A stretch of 10,085 nt of DNA, taken from assembly GCA_902767285.1 (NCBI GenBank), contig CACXHC010000226.1, positions 1 through 10,085 of the forward strand, in the 5' to 3' direction. Positions 1 to 6,409 of this stretch are shown in pieces (position 1 is the stretch's first letter; every line of letters begins with the position of its first letter). The position numbers and the translations under genes are program-made. Origin of the DNA: an uncultured Ruminococcus sp. (lineage in GTDB: Bacteria; Bacillota; Clostridia; Oscillospirales; Acutalibacteraceae). The notes beneath the pieces were generated by a model. The model had not been told where the DNA came from. It searched no databases and worked only from the letters and a program-made list of their open reading frames with translations.

Positions 1-2477
1 ATAAAAAAGAAAAAACTAAAGAAGAACAAGAAGAAATTTCCCGACAATCTGAAAAGGCCAAAGCCGAAGCAAAACGCAAAGCCGATACATTAAAAATGAT
101 AATGGAACAGCAAGCGAAAATGCGAGAGCAAGAGCGTCAGAGAGCGGAAGCTCAGGCAAAGGAGGAGAAGCAGTTCAAAGAAGCTGCCGCACAGGATGAT
201 ATGTATGATGATGGAGTAGATCTCAGCAAGCTCACACCGCTTCAGAGAAGTATAGAGGAGCAAAAACGCAGAATGGCGATGGAGCAGAGAAATGGTACGG
301 GGATGTATTCGAGAAATACTTTCTCTGCACGCCGTTCGGTGCCACAACAAAATGATGATGTTTCGCATGGAACAAGTGATTATTCCCAGCAAGATCCAGC
401 AAGCTCGCACGGTTTGCCATCAAGACCTACTCCGGAGTCGTCAACACCCCATAGCGAACCATCCAAAAACCAACAGCCCCCCATCACAAGATCCGTGTTT
501 AACCCATTTAAGAAAAAAGTGGTCTATAAACAAGAGAGAGAGGCAAGTGCAAACGAATGGAAATGTCCCGAATGTGGACTCGTAAATGCTAACTACGTTA
601 CAACTTGTGCTTGTGGTTATCGCAAATCAGCAAAGAAAAAACAACACGCCGAAGGAGGAGCAACACCTCAGGCAGCATCGGCTCAGCCTGCGGCAACTCC
701 GTATCCGGCAAATACGCCCAGACCTCAGCCGGCTATGGTACCTCCGAGAACCCAAAATCCGGCGGCAATGGTACCGCCGAGAACTCAGCGTTCCATGCCT
801 CCAAGAACTCAAAGTACAATGATGCCCCCAAGAACTCAGCGTTCAATGCCCCCAAGAACAGTCAGTCAGGCACAGCAGGCAACACCGGGATTCCCAAATC
901 CAGCATATCCGGCGGCATATCCGGGTGTGAATGTTCAGCCACAGTATCCGGGAGCAGTAGATCCCATGCACCCATACGGTGTTCCGGGAGCAGTTCAGCC
1001 ACAGTATCCGCCTGTGGATCCGGTATATCAGCAGTATGGTGTCGCTCAACAGCCGTATAATCAGGCTGAACCTGCCCAACCGGCATATCCGACACCTTCA
1101 GTGGATTCGGCTTCGGCTATGCCAATATCTCCGGCAGCAGCGGCGGCGGCAGCGGCAGCTGCGGCTGCGGCAAGAATGCAGGCACAAGTTGGTCGTCCTT
1201 CGGTTCAGGGCGTACCGGTAGCACCGGTAGCACCTGTAGCACCTGTAACGCCGGTAGCTCCGGTAACGCCGGTAGCTCCGATAAAATCGGCAGTTCAGCC
1301 CGAAAAGGCATCTGTTCCGCCGAGAGTTCCGGCTCGTCCTGTTCCTCAAAGACCCGCTGCACCTGCACCGGCTTCTGTTGAGCCTTCCGGTGTTTCTGAT
1401 GAAAAACCCGTTCCGCCGATTGGTAATAAGATGGATATGAGCAAAGATTGGGTTTGCTTTAGATGTCACCGTACCAACGCAAGTTACGTTTCTACTTGTG
1501 CTTGTGGAGTGGGTAAACGCAGATGTGCTAAATATTATGAAACCGGCGTTGATTCATACGCAGAGCAAGAGGTCGAAGATTTGAGAAAAGCCGAAGAGCG
1601 TGAGAAAGCTATGGAGGCTATTCGTGAACAGCAAAGTAATTTCGGCCCGAAAGTATTCGATGATAACGTTGTTGTCGAAGTTGAACAAATATCAAGACAA
1701 AGTCCTTTGGAACGCAAACTCACAAATAAGATAAAGAGCGTTGCAGATAAAGCTGTTTCGAGTTTCAATACGCCCGAACAAGAAGATAGACTCGAACGTT
1801 ACAGACAGCAGCAGCCATCTGTTGCTCCTAAAAGAGAGGACAGAGAGCCTAACTTTGATGAGTGGAAATGTCCGAATTGCAGTGCTATAAATAATAAATA
1901 TACTGATGTTTGCAGTTGTGGATTTACTCAACAGCAAGCAAAACTTATGAAACAAGGAGCAGCGGTTCAGACTCCTGCTCAAGTACCCGAACCGAGAGTT
2001 GCTCAAACGGCAGCACCTCGTCCGGCACCTCAGCCACAGGCAACACCTCGTCCGGTTCCGCAGCAAAGACCCGTAGGGCCTCGTACTATGTCGCCGAGAG
2101 TTGCCCCTCAACCGAGACAAAGACCTCAGCCTCAACAGCCGGGACAAAGACCTCAGCCCCAACAGTCCGGACAAAGACCGCCTCAGCAACCGGGACAAAG
2201 ACCGCTTCCGCCTCGTCCGGGTCAGCCGGCAGGACAGAGAAATGCTCCTCCGCCAAGACCTCAGCAACAGCAGCAGCGTCCTGCTCCCCCGAACCAAAGC
2301 AGAGTGGTACAAGCTCCGCCGATAAGCAAAAAGCAGGATTCCAACAGAGATCCGTATATAGATGAGTGGAAATGCCCTGAGTGCGGAACTATCAACAATG
2401 ATTACGTTACTGCTTGTAGCTGCGGCTGTACTCAAAGACGTGCCAAAAGACTTAACAGCCAGCGTGGTAATAATTAA
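1..2477 (+). CDS. 5'-truncated protein with four RanBP2-like zinc fingers in disordered Pro/Gln-rich linkers
   Basis: Function not recognised. The frame is open from base 3 without a stop, and the codons before the first in-window ATG (96) encode the same Lys/Glu-rich coiled coil that continues after it, so the true start very probably lies upstream. Residues below are counted from ATG 96 (793 aa). Residues 1-35 are charged helix. Residues 37-62 hold a helical segment with TPLQR; a similar SPLER segment lies at 536-540. Four zinc fingers follow the pattern W-x-C-x2-C-x3-N-x2-Y-x3-C-x-C-G: W155/C157/C160/N164/C171/C173, W452/C454/C457/N461/C468/C470, W590/C592/C595/N599/C606/C608 and W758/C760/C763/N767/C774/C776. 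The linkers are low-complexity Pro/Gln/Ala sequence with several short repeats. There is no signal peptide or membrane segment in the visible part, so a cytoplasmic location is inferred. By the RanBP2-finger precedent it may bind RNA or protein. It ends 15 bases before a terminator hairpin. Confidence 0.85.
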   Translation, partial: KKEKTKEEQEEISRQSEKAKAEAKRKADTLKMIMEQQAKMREQERQRAEAQAKEEKQFKEAAAQDDMYDDGVDLSKLTPLQRSIEEQKRRMAMEQRNGTGMYSRNTFSARRSVPQQNDDVSHGTSDYSQQDPASSHGLPSRPTPESSTPHSEPSKNQQPPITRSVFNPFKKKVVYKQEREASANEWKCPECGLVNANYVTTCACGYRKSAKKKQHAEGGATPQAASAQPAATPYPANTPRPQPAMVPPRTQNPAAMVPPRTQRSMPPRTQSTMMPPRTQRSMPPRTVSQAQQATPGFPNPAYPAAYPGVNVQPQYPGAVDPMHPYGVPGAVQPQYPPVDPVYQQYGVAQQPYNQAEPAQPAYPTPSVDSASAMPISPAAAAAAAAAAAAARMQAQVGRPSVQGVPVAPVAPVAPVTPVAPVTPVAPIKSAVQPEKASVPPRVPARPVPQRPAAPAPASVEPSGVSDEKPVPPIGNKMDMSKDWVCFRCHRTNASYVSTCACGVGKRRCAKYYETGVDSYAEQEVEDLRKAEEREKAMEAIREQQSNFGPKVFDDNVVVEVEQISRQSPLERKLTNKIKSVADKAVSSFNTPEQEDRLERYRQQQPSVAPKREDREPNFDEWKCPNCSAINNKYTDVCSCGFTQQQAKLMKQGAAVQTPAQVPEPRVAQTAAPRPAPQPQATPRPVPQQRPVGPRTMSPRVAPQPRQRPQPQQPGQRPQPQQSGQRPPQQPGQRPLPPRPGQPAGQRNAPPPRPQQQQQRPAPPNQSRVVQAPPISKKQDSNRDPYIDEWKCPECGTINNDYVTACSCGCTQRRAKRLNSQRGNN
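735..860 (+). repeat. M-(x)-PPRT short tandem repeat inside the zinc-finger protein
   Basis: Five spaced copies of a Met-(x)-Pro-Pro-Arg-Thr unit (residues 214-255) are encoded by closely similar DNA; the stretches around 781-815 and 828-862 are nearly identical. This is a coding low-complexity array in the first linker, between zinc fingers 1 and 2. It adds a regularly spaced positive charge to a Pro-rich, presumably unstructured segment. Confidence 0.75.
1134..1172 (+). repeat. Poly-alanine tract (13 codons)
   Basis: Thirteen consecutive alanine codons (residues 347-359) made of mixed GCA, GCG and GCT. The mixed codons argue for selection on the amino acids rather than simple trinucleotide slippage, although slippage may have contributed. 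It lies in the linker between zinc fingers 1 and 2. Confidence 0.85.
1212..1280 (+). repeat. V-A-P / V-T-P tripeptide repeat
   Basis: A run of Val-(Ala/Thr)-Pro triplets (residues 373-395) from a 9-base repeat of the type GTA-GCA-CCG with synonymous variation. Such a run is expected to be an extended, rod-like spacer between zinc fingers 1 and 2. Confidence 0.8.
2121..2240 (+). repeat. PGQRP(Q/P)Q repeats
   Basis: Degenerate Gln-Arg-Pro-Gln-Pro-Gln-Gln-Pro-Gly units (residues 676-715) in the linker between zinc fingers 3 and 4. Several copies share the DNA word for Pro-Gly-Gln-Arg-Pro, and the run passes into a Pro/Arg/Gln-rich tail before the last finger. The long minus-strand open frame across this area is a by-product of this biased composition. 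Confidence 0.75.
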
Positions 2478-2492
2478 AATCTGACTTTTTTA

Positions 2493-2530
2493 AAGAACTC
2501 CCGCAGTTATAAAAACTGTGGGAGTTTTTA
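2493..2530 (+). terminator. Intrinsic terminator after the zinc-finger gene
   Basis: A 12-bp stem (2497-2508 with 2514-2525, one G-T wobble) closes a 5-base loop and is followed by a run of five Ts (2525-2529). Flanking A and T tracts extend the pairing. It lies 15 bases past the stop codon at 2475-2477 and should separate this gene from the regulator downstream. The A-run on the left side means it might also work in the reverse direction. Confidence 0.88.
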
Positions 2531-2580
2531 TGCAAGATGTGCGAAATTCGCCAAGTGTTGCCAGTTTTTTCAAAATAAGG

Positions 2581-2609
2581 TTGACATAAGTAAATTTATA
2601 GTGTAATAT
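2581..2609 (+). promoter_or_regulatory. Sigma-A promoter of the AbrB-type regulator
   Basis: TTGACA (2581-2586), a 17-base spacer and TAATAT (2604-2609) form a near-consensus housekeeping promoter. Transcription would begin near 2616, giving a leader of about 40 bases before the ATG at 2659. Confidence 0.8.
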
Positions 2610-2658
2610 CTATATTTAGAGTCGCTGACTTTTATTTTTTTTAGGAGAGTGATTATTT

Positions 2659-2904
2659 ATGAAAAAAACAGGCGATATTTGTAAAGTGGATTCATTGGGA
2701 AGAATTGTTATCCCAGTAAGACTTCGCAGAACTCTTAATCTTAATAAGGGTGACCCACTGGAAATCTATTCAACCGAAAATGACGAAATCGTTTTAAAAA
2801 AATATATTCCGATATGCGTTTTTTGCGGAAAAGATGATGACCTTGTTGATTTTAAATCAAAATATATATGCAAATCGTGTATTTCCGAAATAAACAAGGA
2901 GTGA
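2659..2904 (+). CDS. AbrB/MazE/SpoVT-family DNA-binding protein with C-terminal zinc ribbon
   Basis: A small (81 aa) transcriptional regulator of the AbrB type. Residues 1-50 form the swapped-hairpin DNA-binding domain, with the family signature V-D-S-L-G-R-I-V-I-P-V-R-L-R (9-22) and the K-G-D-x-L-E-I-Y strand following. Residues 53-74 form a small zinc ribbon with C53-x2-C56 and C71-x2-C74. Short proteins of this layout are common in Clostridia, where they are annotated as transition-state or developmental regulators; the family acts as dimers or higher oligomers. The ATG is supported by an AGGAGAG ribosome-binding site about nine bases upstream and by its own promoter. It sits about 200 bases ahead of the pullulanase pair with no clear terminator between, so it could regulate or partly be cotranscribed with them. 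That link is inferred only from position. Confidence 0.92.
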   Translation: MKKTGDICKVDSLGRIVIPVRLRRTLNLNKGDPLEIYSTENDEIVLKKYIPICVFCGKDDDLVDFKSKYICKSCISEINKE

Positions 2905-2970
2905 TTTACACTTATTTACTGTGTGCAAAATCAAGATGAAAATTTGTGCAGTTTTGACTGTGGCAATTTT

Positions 2971-2979
2971 TGTTATAAT
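2971..2979 (+). promoter_or_regulatory. Extended -10 promoter candidate upstream of the first pullulanase
   Basis: TG-T-TATAAT is a perfect extended -10 element. A TTGACT lies 14 bases upstream of the hexamer (2954-2959), too close for a normal -35, so activity would depend on the extended -10. The start would fall near 2986, about 118 bases ahead of the GTG codon. Confidence 0.5.
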
Positions 2980-2981
2980 AG

Positions 2982-3010
2982 TTGAAAAATAATAAAAATA
3001 ATGATAGAAT
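2982..3010 (+). promoter_or_regulatory. Second promoter candidate upstream of the first pullulanase
   Basis: TTGAAA (2982-2987), a 17-base spacer and TAGAAT (3005-3010), with a TG one base before the -10 (3002-3003). The start would fall near 3017, leaving a leader of about 87 bases. This one has the better overall geometry of the two overlapping candidates, which occupy one AT-rich patch. Confidence 0.6.
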
Positions 3011-3103
3011 AGTAGTGATATGCGACACTCTGCACAGAAATCGCAATCCGCTGTCCTGTCATTTTTCTGTACACACATATTAGTTTGAGAGGACGTATTT
3101 AAA

Positions 3104-6100
3104 GTGGATAAAGTTAAAGTAAAGAGATGTTTGTGCTGTGTTTTTGTCGCTGTAATGTTGACGGTATCTTTTTGCGGAAATGTTCAAGTCTTTGCCGATG
3201 AACAGGACGAAAACTCCGTAAGCGATTCGGAAACAGATACAGATAATACCGAAACAGATACCGAAGAAGATATAAAATCAGTTTTGGAGGAGAGTTCTGT
3301 GGCAGAGTTAGACAAACTTGCCTATAACGGTAATGATTTGGGTGCGACTTACACAAAAGAATCGACAACTTTTAAAGTGTGGTCGCCTACTGCTCATAAA
3401 ATTCAGGTGCTTATTTACGCATCGGGCAGTGATAAAGAAGAAAACAGCAAGTATCTTTCGGCTACCGATATGAAGTATGACGAAAAAACCAGTGTTTGGT
3501 CGGCTACCATAGATGGGGATTTGCTGAATAAGTATTATACATACTATGTTTATAACGGTCAGAAAGGCAAAGAAACCGTTGATTTGTATGCTAAGGCGGC
3601 AGGTGTCAACGGAAACAGAGGCATGATAGTTGACCTCAAAAATACCGATCCCGAAGGCTGGCAGGATGATAAGCACGTTTCTGTTGATAAACAGTCCGAA
3701 GCAATCGTTTGGGAAGTCAACGTAAAAGATTTTTCATCAGACCCCGCAAGCGGTGTAAGTGAAAAAAATCGTGGAAAATATCTTGCTTTTACCGAGAAAG
3801 GCACAACGGTAAACGGAGGCGGAACAGGTACAACTTGCCTTGATTATCTCAGCGAGCTTGGTGTAAATTATGTTCAGCTTTTGCCTATATTCGATTTCGG
3901 TTCGGTGGACGAGTCGTCAAAAGAAGATCAGTTCAACTGGGGATATGATCCCAAAAACTATAATGTTCCCGAGGGGTCGTATTCTTCCGATCCGTATGAC
4001 GGAAATGTCAGAATAAAAGAAGTTAAGCAAATGGTGCAGGCTATCCACGAGAGCGGTATGGGCGTTGTTATGGATGTCGTGTTTAATCATACATACGAGA
4101 GTGCAAAATCGTGGTTCAATATAACTGTTCCTAATTATTATTATCGACTCACCGAAAGCGGTACATGGTCGAACGGTTCGGGCTGTGGGAACGACACTGC
4201 CTCCGAACATCTTATGTTCAGAAAATATATGGTTGATTCCGTAGTTTATTGGGCGAGTGAGTATCATATAGACGGATTCAGATTCGATTTGATGGGTCTG
4301 CACGATGTCGAAACAATGAAAGCTATTCGTGAAGCTCTTGATAAGCTCGACGGCGGAGAAAAAATTCTCATGTACGGCGAAGGCTGGAATATGGCAACAA
4401 GTGCCGAGCCGGGTACTGTGATGGCTAATCAGCAGAATATCAAAAAAATGGGCGACAGAATAGGTGCGTTCAATGACGGATTCCGTGACGGCGTTAAGGG
4501 AAGTAATTTCAATGCGTCGGAAAGCGGATATATTCAAGGCGGACAGGGTCAAGCTCAAGTTAAATCGGGCATAACAGCTGAGGTCAATACTTGGGCAGAT
4601 GTTCCAACGCAAACTGTAACATATAACTCGTGTCATGATAACTATACTTTATGGGATAAATTAGTCGAAACAAGCGGTTCTTCAAACGATTACGAAATCA
4701 GAAACGAAAATCTTGTTGCTATGAATAAACTTGCAGCAGCGTTGTCGATTACATCACAGGGGATTAACTTTTTCCAAGCAGGCGAGGAGTTCGCAAGAAC
4801 AAAGCGTGGTGACGAAAATTCGTATTGCTCGTCATCTAAAATTAATCGACTTGATTGGGAAAGACGTCAGAAATACAGTGACCTTGTTCAATATTATTCG
4901 GGACTTATAGAAATACGCAAGAATTTCGCTCCGTTTACCGATTCCACAAACGAAACAGCAAAAAATATTTCGTTTATCGATACAGATAAAGGCGTTATTG
5001 CTTATACCATACAAAACAAATTAACTCCAGATAATCAGTGGAAATACGTTGCTCTTATGTTTAATGCAACTTCCGAAGATAAAGTTGTAAATATTTCCGG
5101 AAGCGGTTTGCCCGAAAGCTGGGTCACAGTTGTTAATGGCGACAGTGCAGGACTTACGGGGCTTTCGGTGGTCTCCGATAATAAAGTTACCGTAAAAGCA
5201 GGCACAGCCGTTATGCTTGCCGATAAAGAAAGTTTTGACAGGCTTGCTCTCAAATCAACAAAAGGCGAAGTGGTTGTAAAGCACGTTGACGGCGACAGCG
5301 GAGAAGTTATAAAAACGCAGGTTTTTTCGGGCAGTATCGGCAGTAAATATTCGATAAAACCCGATTCCGGATTATTGATGGAGTACACCTACGAAAACGC
5401 GTCCGGAAGTGTAACGGGAGTTTACTCGGAGTATCCGGCAGAAGTTTCACTCAGCTATGTTAAATATACCGGAACATACGGAACAGCAACTATATCATTT
5501 GTAAACAGCGAAACAGGCGAAAGCCTTTCCGAAAGTATCATTCAAACAGGCAGAACAGGTGAAAGATATTATACAGCCGAAATTCCCACAATTACAGGAT
5601 ATGCCCTCGACTTGACGCATCTTCCTAATAACGGTGCGGGCAAGTATACAGATGGCAATATCGATATTGTATACAAATATTCTCCTGTGGAAAATGCCCC
5701 CGTTACAGTTCACTATTATAACAAGAATAATTGGTCATCGCTGACAATGTACGCATACGGCAACGGACTTCAAAATCGTTCCGAAACAAAAGAGATTCTC
5801 GGAAGTTGGCCGGGTACAGCTATGACTGATGACGGTGACGGTTGGTGGTCATACACGATTCCTTCCGAAACGCTTAAGGGTGTCAGCGGAATAAGAGTTA
5901 TTATCGCAAACGGCAACGCACAAGACCCGCTCGCCGGAAACGAAGGCTATCTTGTTTCGGGTGAAGTTTGGATAAATGACGGAAATATTACCGACAAACA
6001 CGACAAGGAAATTTTAAGCACAGGCAAAGTGAATGTTATTTATACCGATTATTCGGGTGCAGTAATAGATAAAGATATAATTTCGGGAAATGTTAATGAT

Positions 6101-6319
6101 TCTTATAATATTACTCCGAAAGATTTCTTTGGATATGAACTTGTTGACAGGTCGTCAAACTCGGTCGGAAATTATGCCGCAGATGAAATAAACGTTATTT
6201 TTAATTATCGTCCCAATTACGGAAAAAGTCTTATAGTTTGGCTCGCAGCGGGCGGAGTCGCCGTTCTTGCCGGAGGTATAGCCGCATTCGTACTCAAGAA
6301 AAAATCAAAAGCGGCTTAA
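3104..6319 (+). CDS. pulA: Membrane-anchored type I pullulanase (CBM48-GH13 with MucBP and CBM26-like modules)
   Basis: Secreted debranching enzyme hydrolysing alpha-1,6 links of pullulan or amylopectin (1071 aa). The GTG start is preceded by AGAGGA ten bases upstream and gives a proper signal peptide (K/R-rich start, hydrophobic 9-25, likely cut after A31). An acidic Asp/Glu/Thr/Ser linker follows (32-62), then CBM48 (about 79-175) and the GH13 catalytic domain. All GH13 motifs are present: D324-V-V-F-N-H329, nucleophile D395 in G-F-R-F-D, acid E426 in Y-G-E-G-W, and H511-D512. The type I pullulanase signature appears as F-N-W-G-Y-D-P. After a beta-sandwich domain come MucBP-like repeats (about 722-791, 795-862), a CBM26-like starch-binding module with S-W-P-G and D-G-W-W (865-970), a third MucBP (974-1040), and a C-terminal transmembrane helix (1042-1064) followed by K-K-K-S-K. 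No LPXTG motif is visible, so anchoring is by the membrane helix. It is a paralogue of the next gene and probably shares a transcript with it. Confidence 0.93.
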   Translation: MDKVKVKRCLCCVFVAVMLTVSFCGNVQVFADEQDENSVSDSETDTDNTETDTEEDIKSVLEESSVAELDKLAYNGNDLGATYTKESTTFKVWSPTAHKIQVLIYASGSDKEENSKYLSATDMKYDEKTSVWSATIDGDLLNKYYTYYVYNGQKGKETVDLYAKAAGVNGNRGMIVDLKNTDPEGWQDDKHVSVDKQSEAIVWEVNVKDFSSDPASGVSEKNRGKYLAFTEKGTTVNGGGTGTTCLDYLSELGVNYVQLLPIFDFGSVDESSKEDQFNWGYDPKNYNVPEGSYSSDPYDGNVRIKEVKQMVQAIHESGMGVVMDVVFNHTYESAKSWFNITVPNYYYRLTESGTWSNGSGCGNDTASEHLMFRKYMVDSVVYWASEYHIDGFRFDLMGLHDVETMKAIREALDKLDGGEKILMYGEGWNMATSAEPGTVMANQQNIKKMGDRIGAFNDGFRDGVKGSNFNASESGYIQGGQGQAQVKSGITAEVNTWADVPTQTVTYNSCHDNYTLWDKLVETSGSSNDYEIRNENLVAMNKLAAALSITSQGINFFQAGEEFARTKRGDENSYCSSSKINRLDWERRQKYSDLVQYYSGLIEIRKNFAPFTDSTNETAKNISFIDTDKGVIAYTIQNKLTPDNQWKYVALMFNATSEDKVVNISGSGLPESWVTVVNGDSAGLTGLSVVSDNKVTVKAGTAVMLADKESFDRLALKSTKGEVVVKHVDGDSGEVIKTQVFSGSIGSKYSIKPDSGLLMEYTYENASGSVTGVYSEYPAEVSLSYVKYTGTYGTATISFVNSETGESLSESIIQTGRTGERYYTAEIPTITGYALDLTHLPNNGAGKYTDGNIDIVYKYSPVENAPVTVHYYNKNNWSSLTMYAYGNGLQNRSETKEILGSWPGTAMTDDGDGWWSYTIPSETLKGVSGIRVIIANGNAQDPLAGNEGYLVSGEVWINDGNITDKHDKEILSTGKVNVIYTDYSGAVIDKDIISGNVNDSYNITPKDFFGYELVDRSSNSVGNYAADEINVIFNYRPNYGKSLIVWLAAGGVAVLAGGIAAFVLKKKSKAA

Positions 6320-6327
6320 AAAGGTAA

Positions 6328-6368
6328 ATTCGCAGAATTTGCTTTGTTTATAAGAAATTCTGCCGAAT
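6328..6368 (+). other. Intercistronic hairpin between the two pullulanases
   Basis: Arms 6328-6340 and 6355-6368 pair over 13 bp with one bulged C and a 14-base loop. It begins 9 bases past the stop codon of the first pullulanase. It is followed by A-rich, not T-rich, sequence, so it does not look like a normal + strand terminator. I see no convincing promoter in the 90-base gap. It may mark mRNA processing or stability, or only partly reduce read-through. Confidence 0.5.
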
Positions 6369-6394
6369 AAAAAACATCATACATCAATTTTAAA

Positions 6395-6400
6395 AGGAGG
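6395..6400 (+). promoter_or_regulatory. Consensus ribosome-binding site of the second pullulanase
   Basis: AGGAGG nine bases before the ATG at 6410 is a full anti-Shine-Dalgarno match, clearly stronger than the AGAGGA/GTG pair of the first pullulanase. This suggests higher translation of the second enzyme. Confidence 0.85.
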
Positions 6401-6409
6401 AAATCTATA

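Noticed and set aside
735..860. Possible CRISPR-like or intergenic repeat array
   Set aside because: The repeats are short, in frame and coding, with amino-acid-level periodicity and no conserved spacers.
1692..2435. Long minus-strand open frame of 247 codons opposite the zinc-finger gene
   Set aside because: It is a Ser/Arg/Leu-rich shadow of the Pro/Gln/Arg codons on the + strand, with no ribosome-binding site or domain, and the + frame has clear zinc fingers through the same DNA.
2541..2551. Near-palindrome GCGAAATTCGC upstream of the regulator promoter
   Set aside because: Eleven bases, single copy, and 30 bases before the -35; too short to call an operator without a second site.
2905..2935. 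Terminator after the AbrB-type gene (ACAC...GTGT)
   Set aside because: The stem is only about four base pairs and has no T-run.
3034..3070. Inverted repeat ACAGAAA / TTTCTGT in the leader of the first pullulanase
   Set aside because: Only 7 bp with a 23-base loop and no T-run; this is expected by chance and does not match a known riboswitch.
2905..3103. CcpA cre site or AbrB operator in the pullulanase upstream region
   Set aside because: No stretch fits the cre consensus well, and AbrB-type proteins lack a strict consensus, so no site can be supported.
3128..3180. Lipoprotein signal in the first pullulanase because of several cysteines in the signal peptide
   Set aside because: None of the cysteines is preceded by a proper lipobox, and a signal peptidase I site after V-F-A at 29-31 fits better.
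6223..6319. Sortase (LPXTG) anchor at the end of the first pullulanase
   Set aside because: A transmembrane helix and Lys tail are present, but no LPXTG or close variant precedes them.
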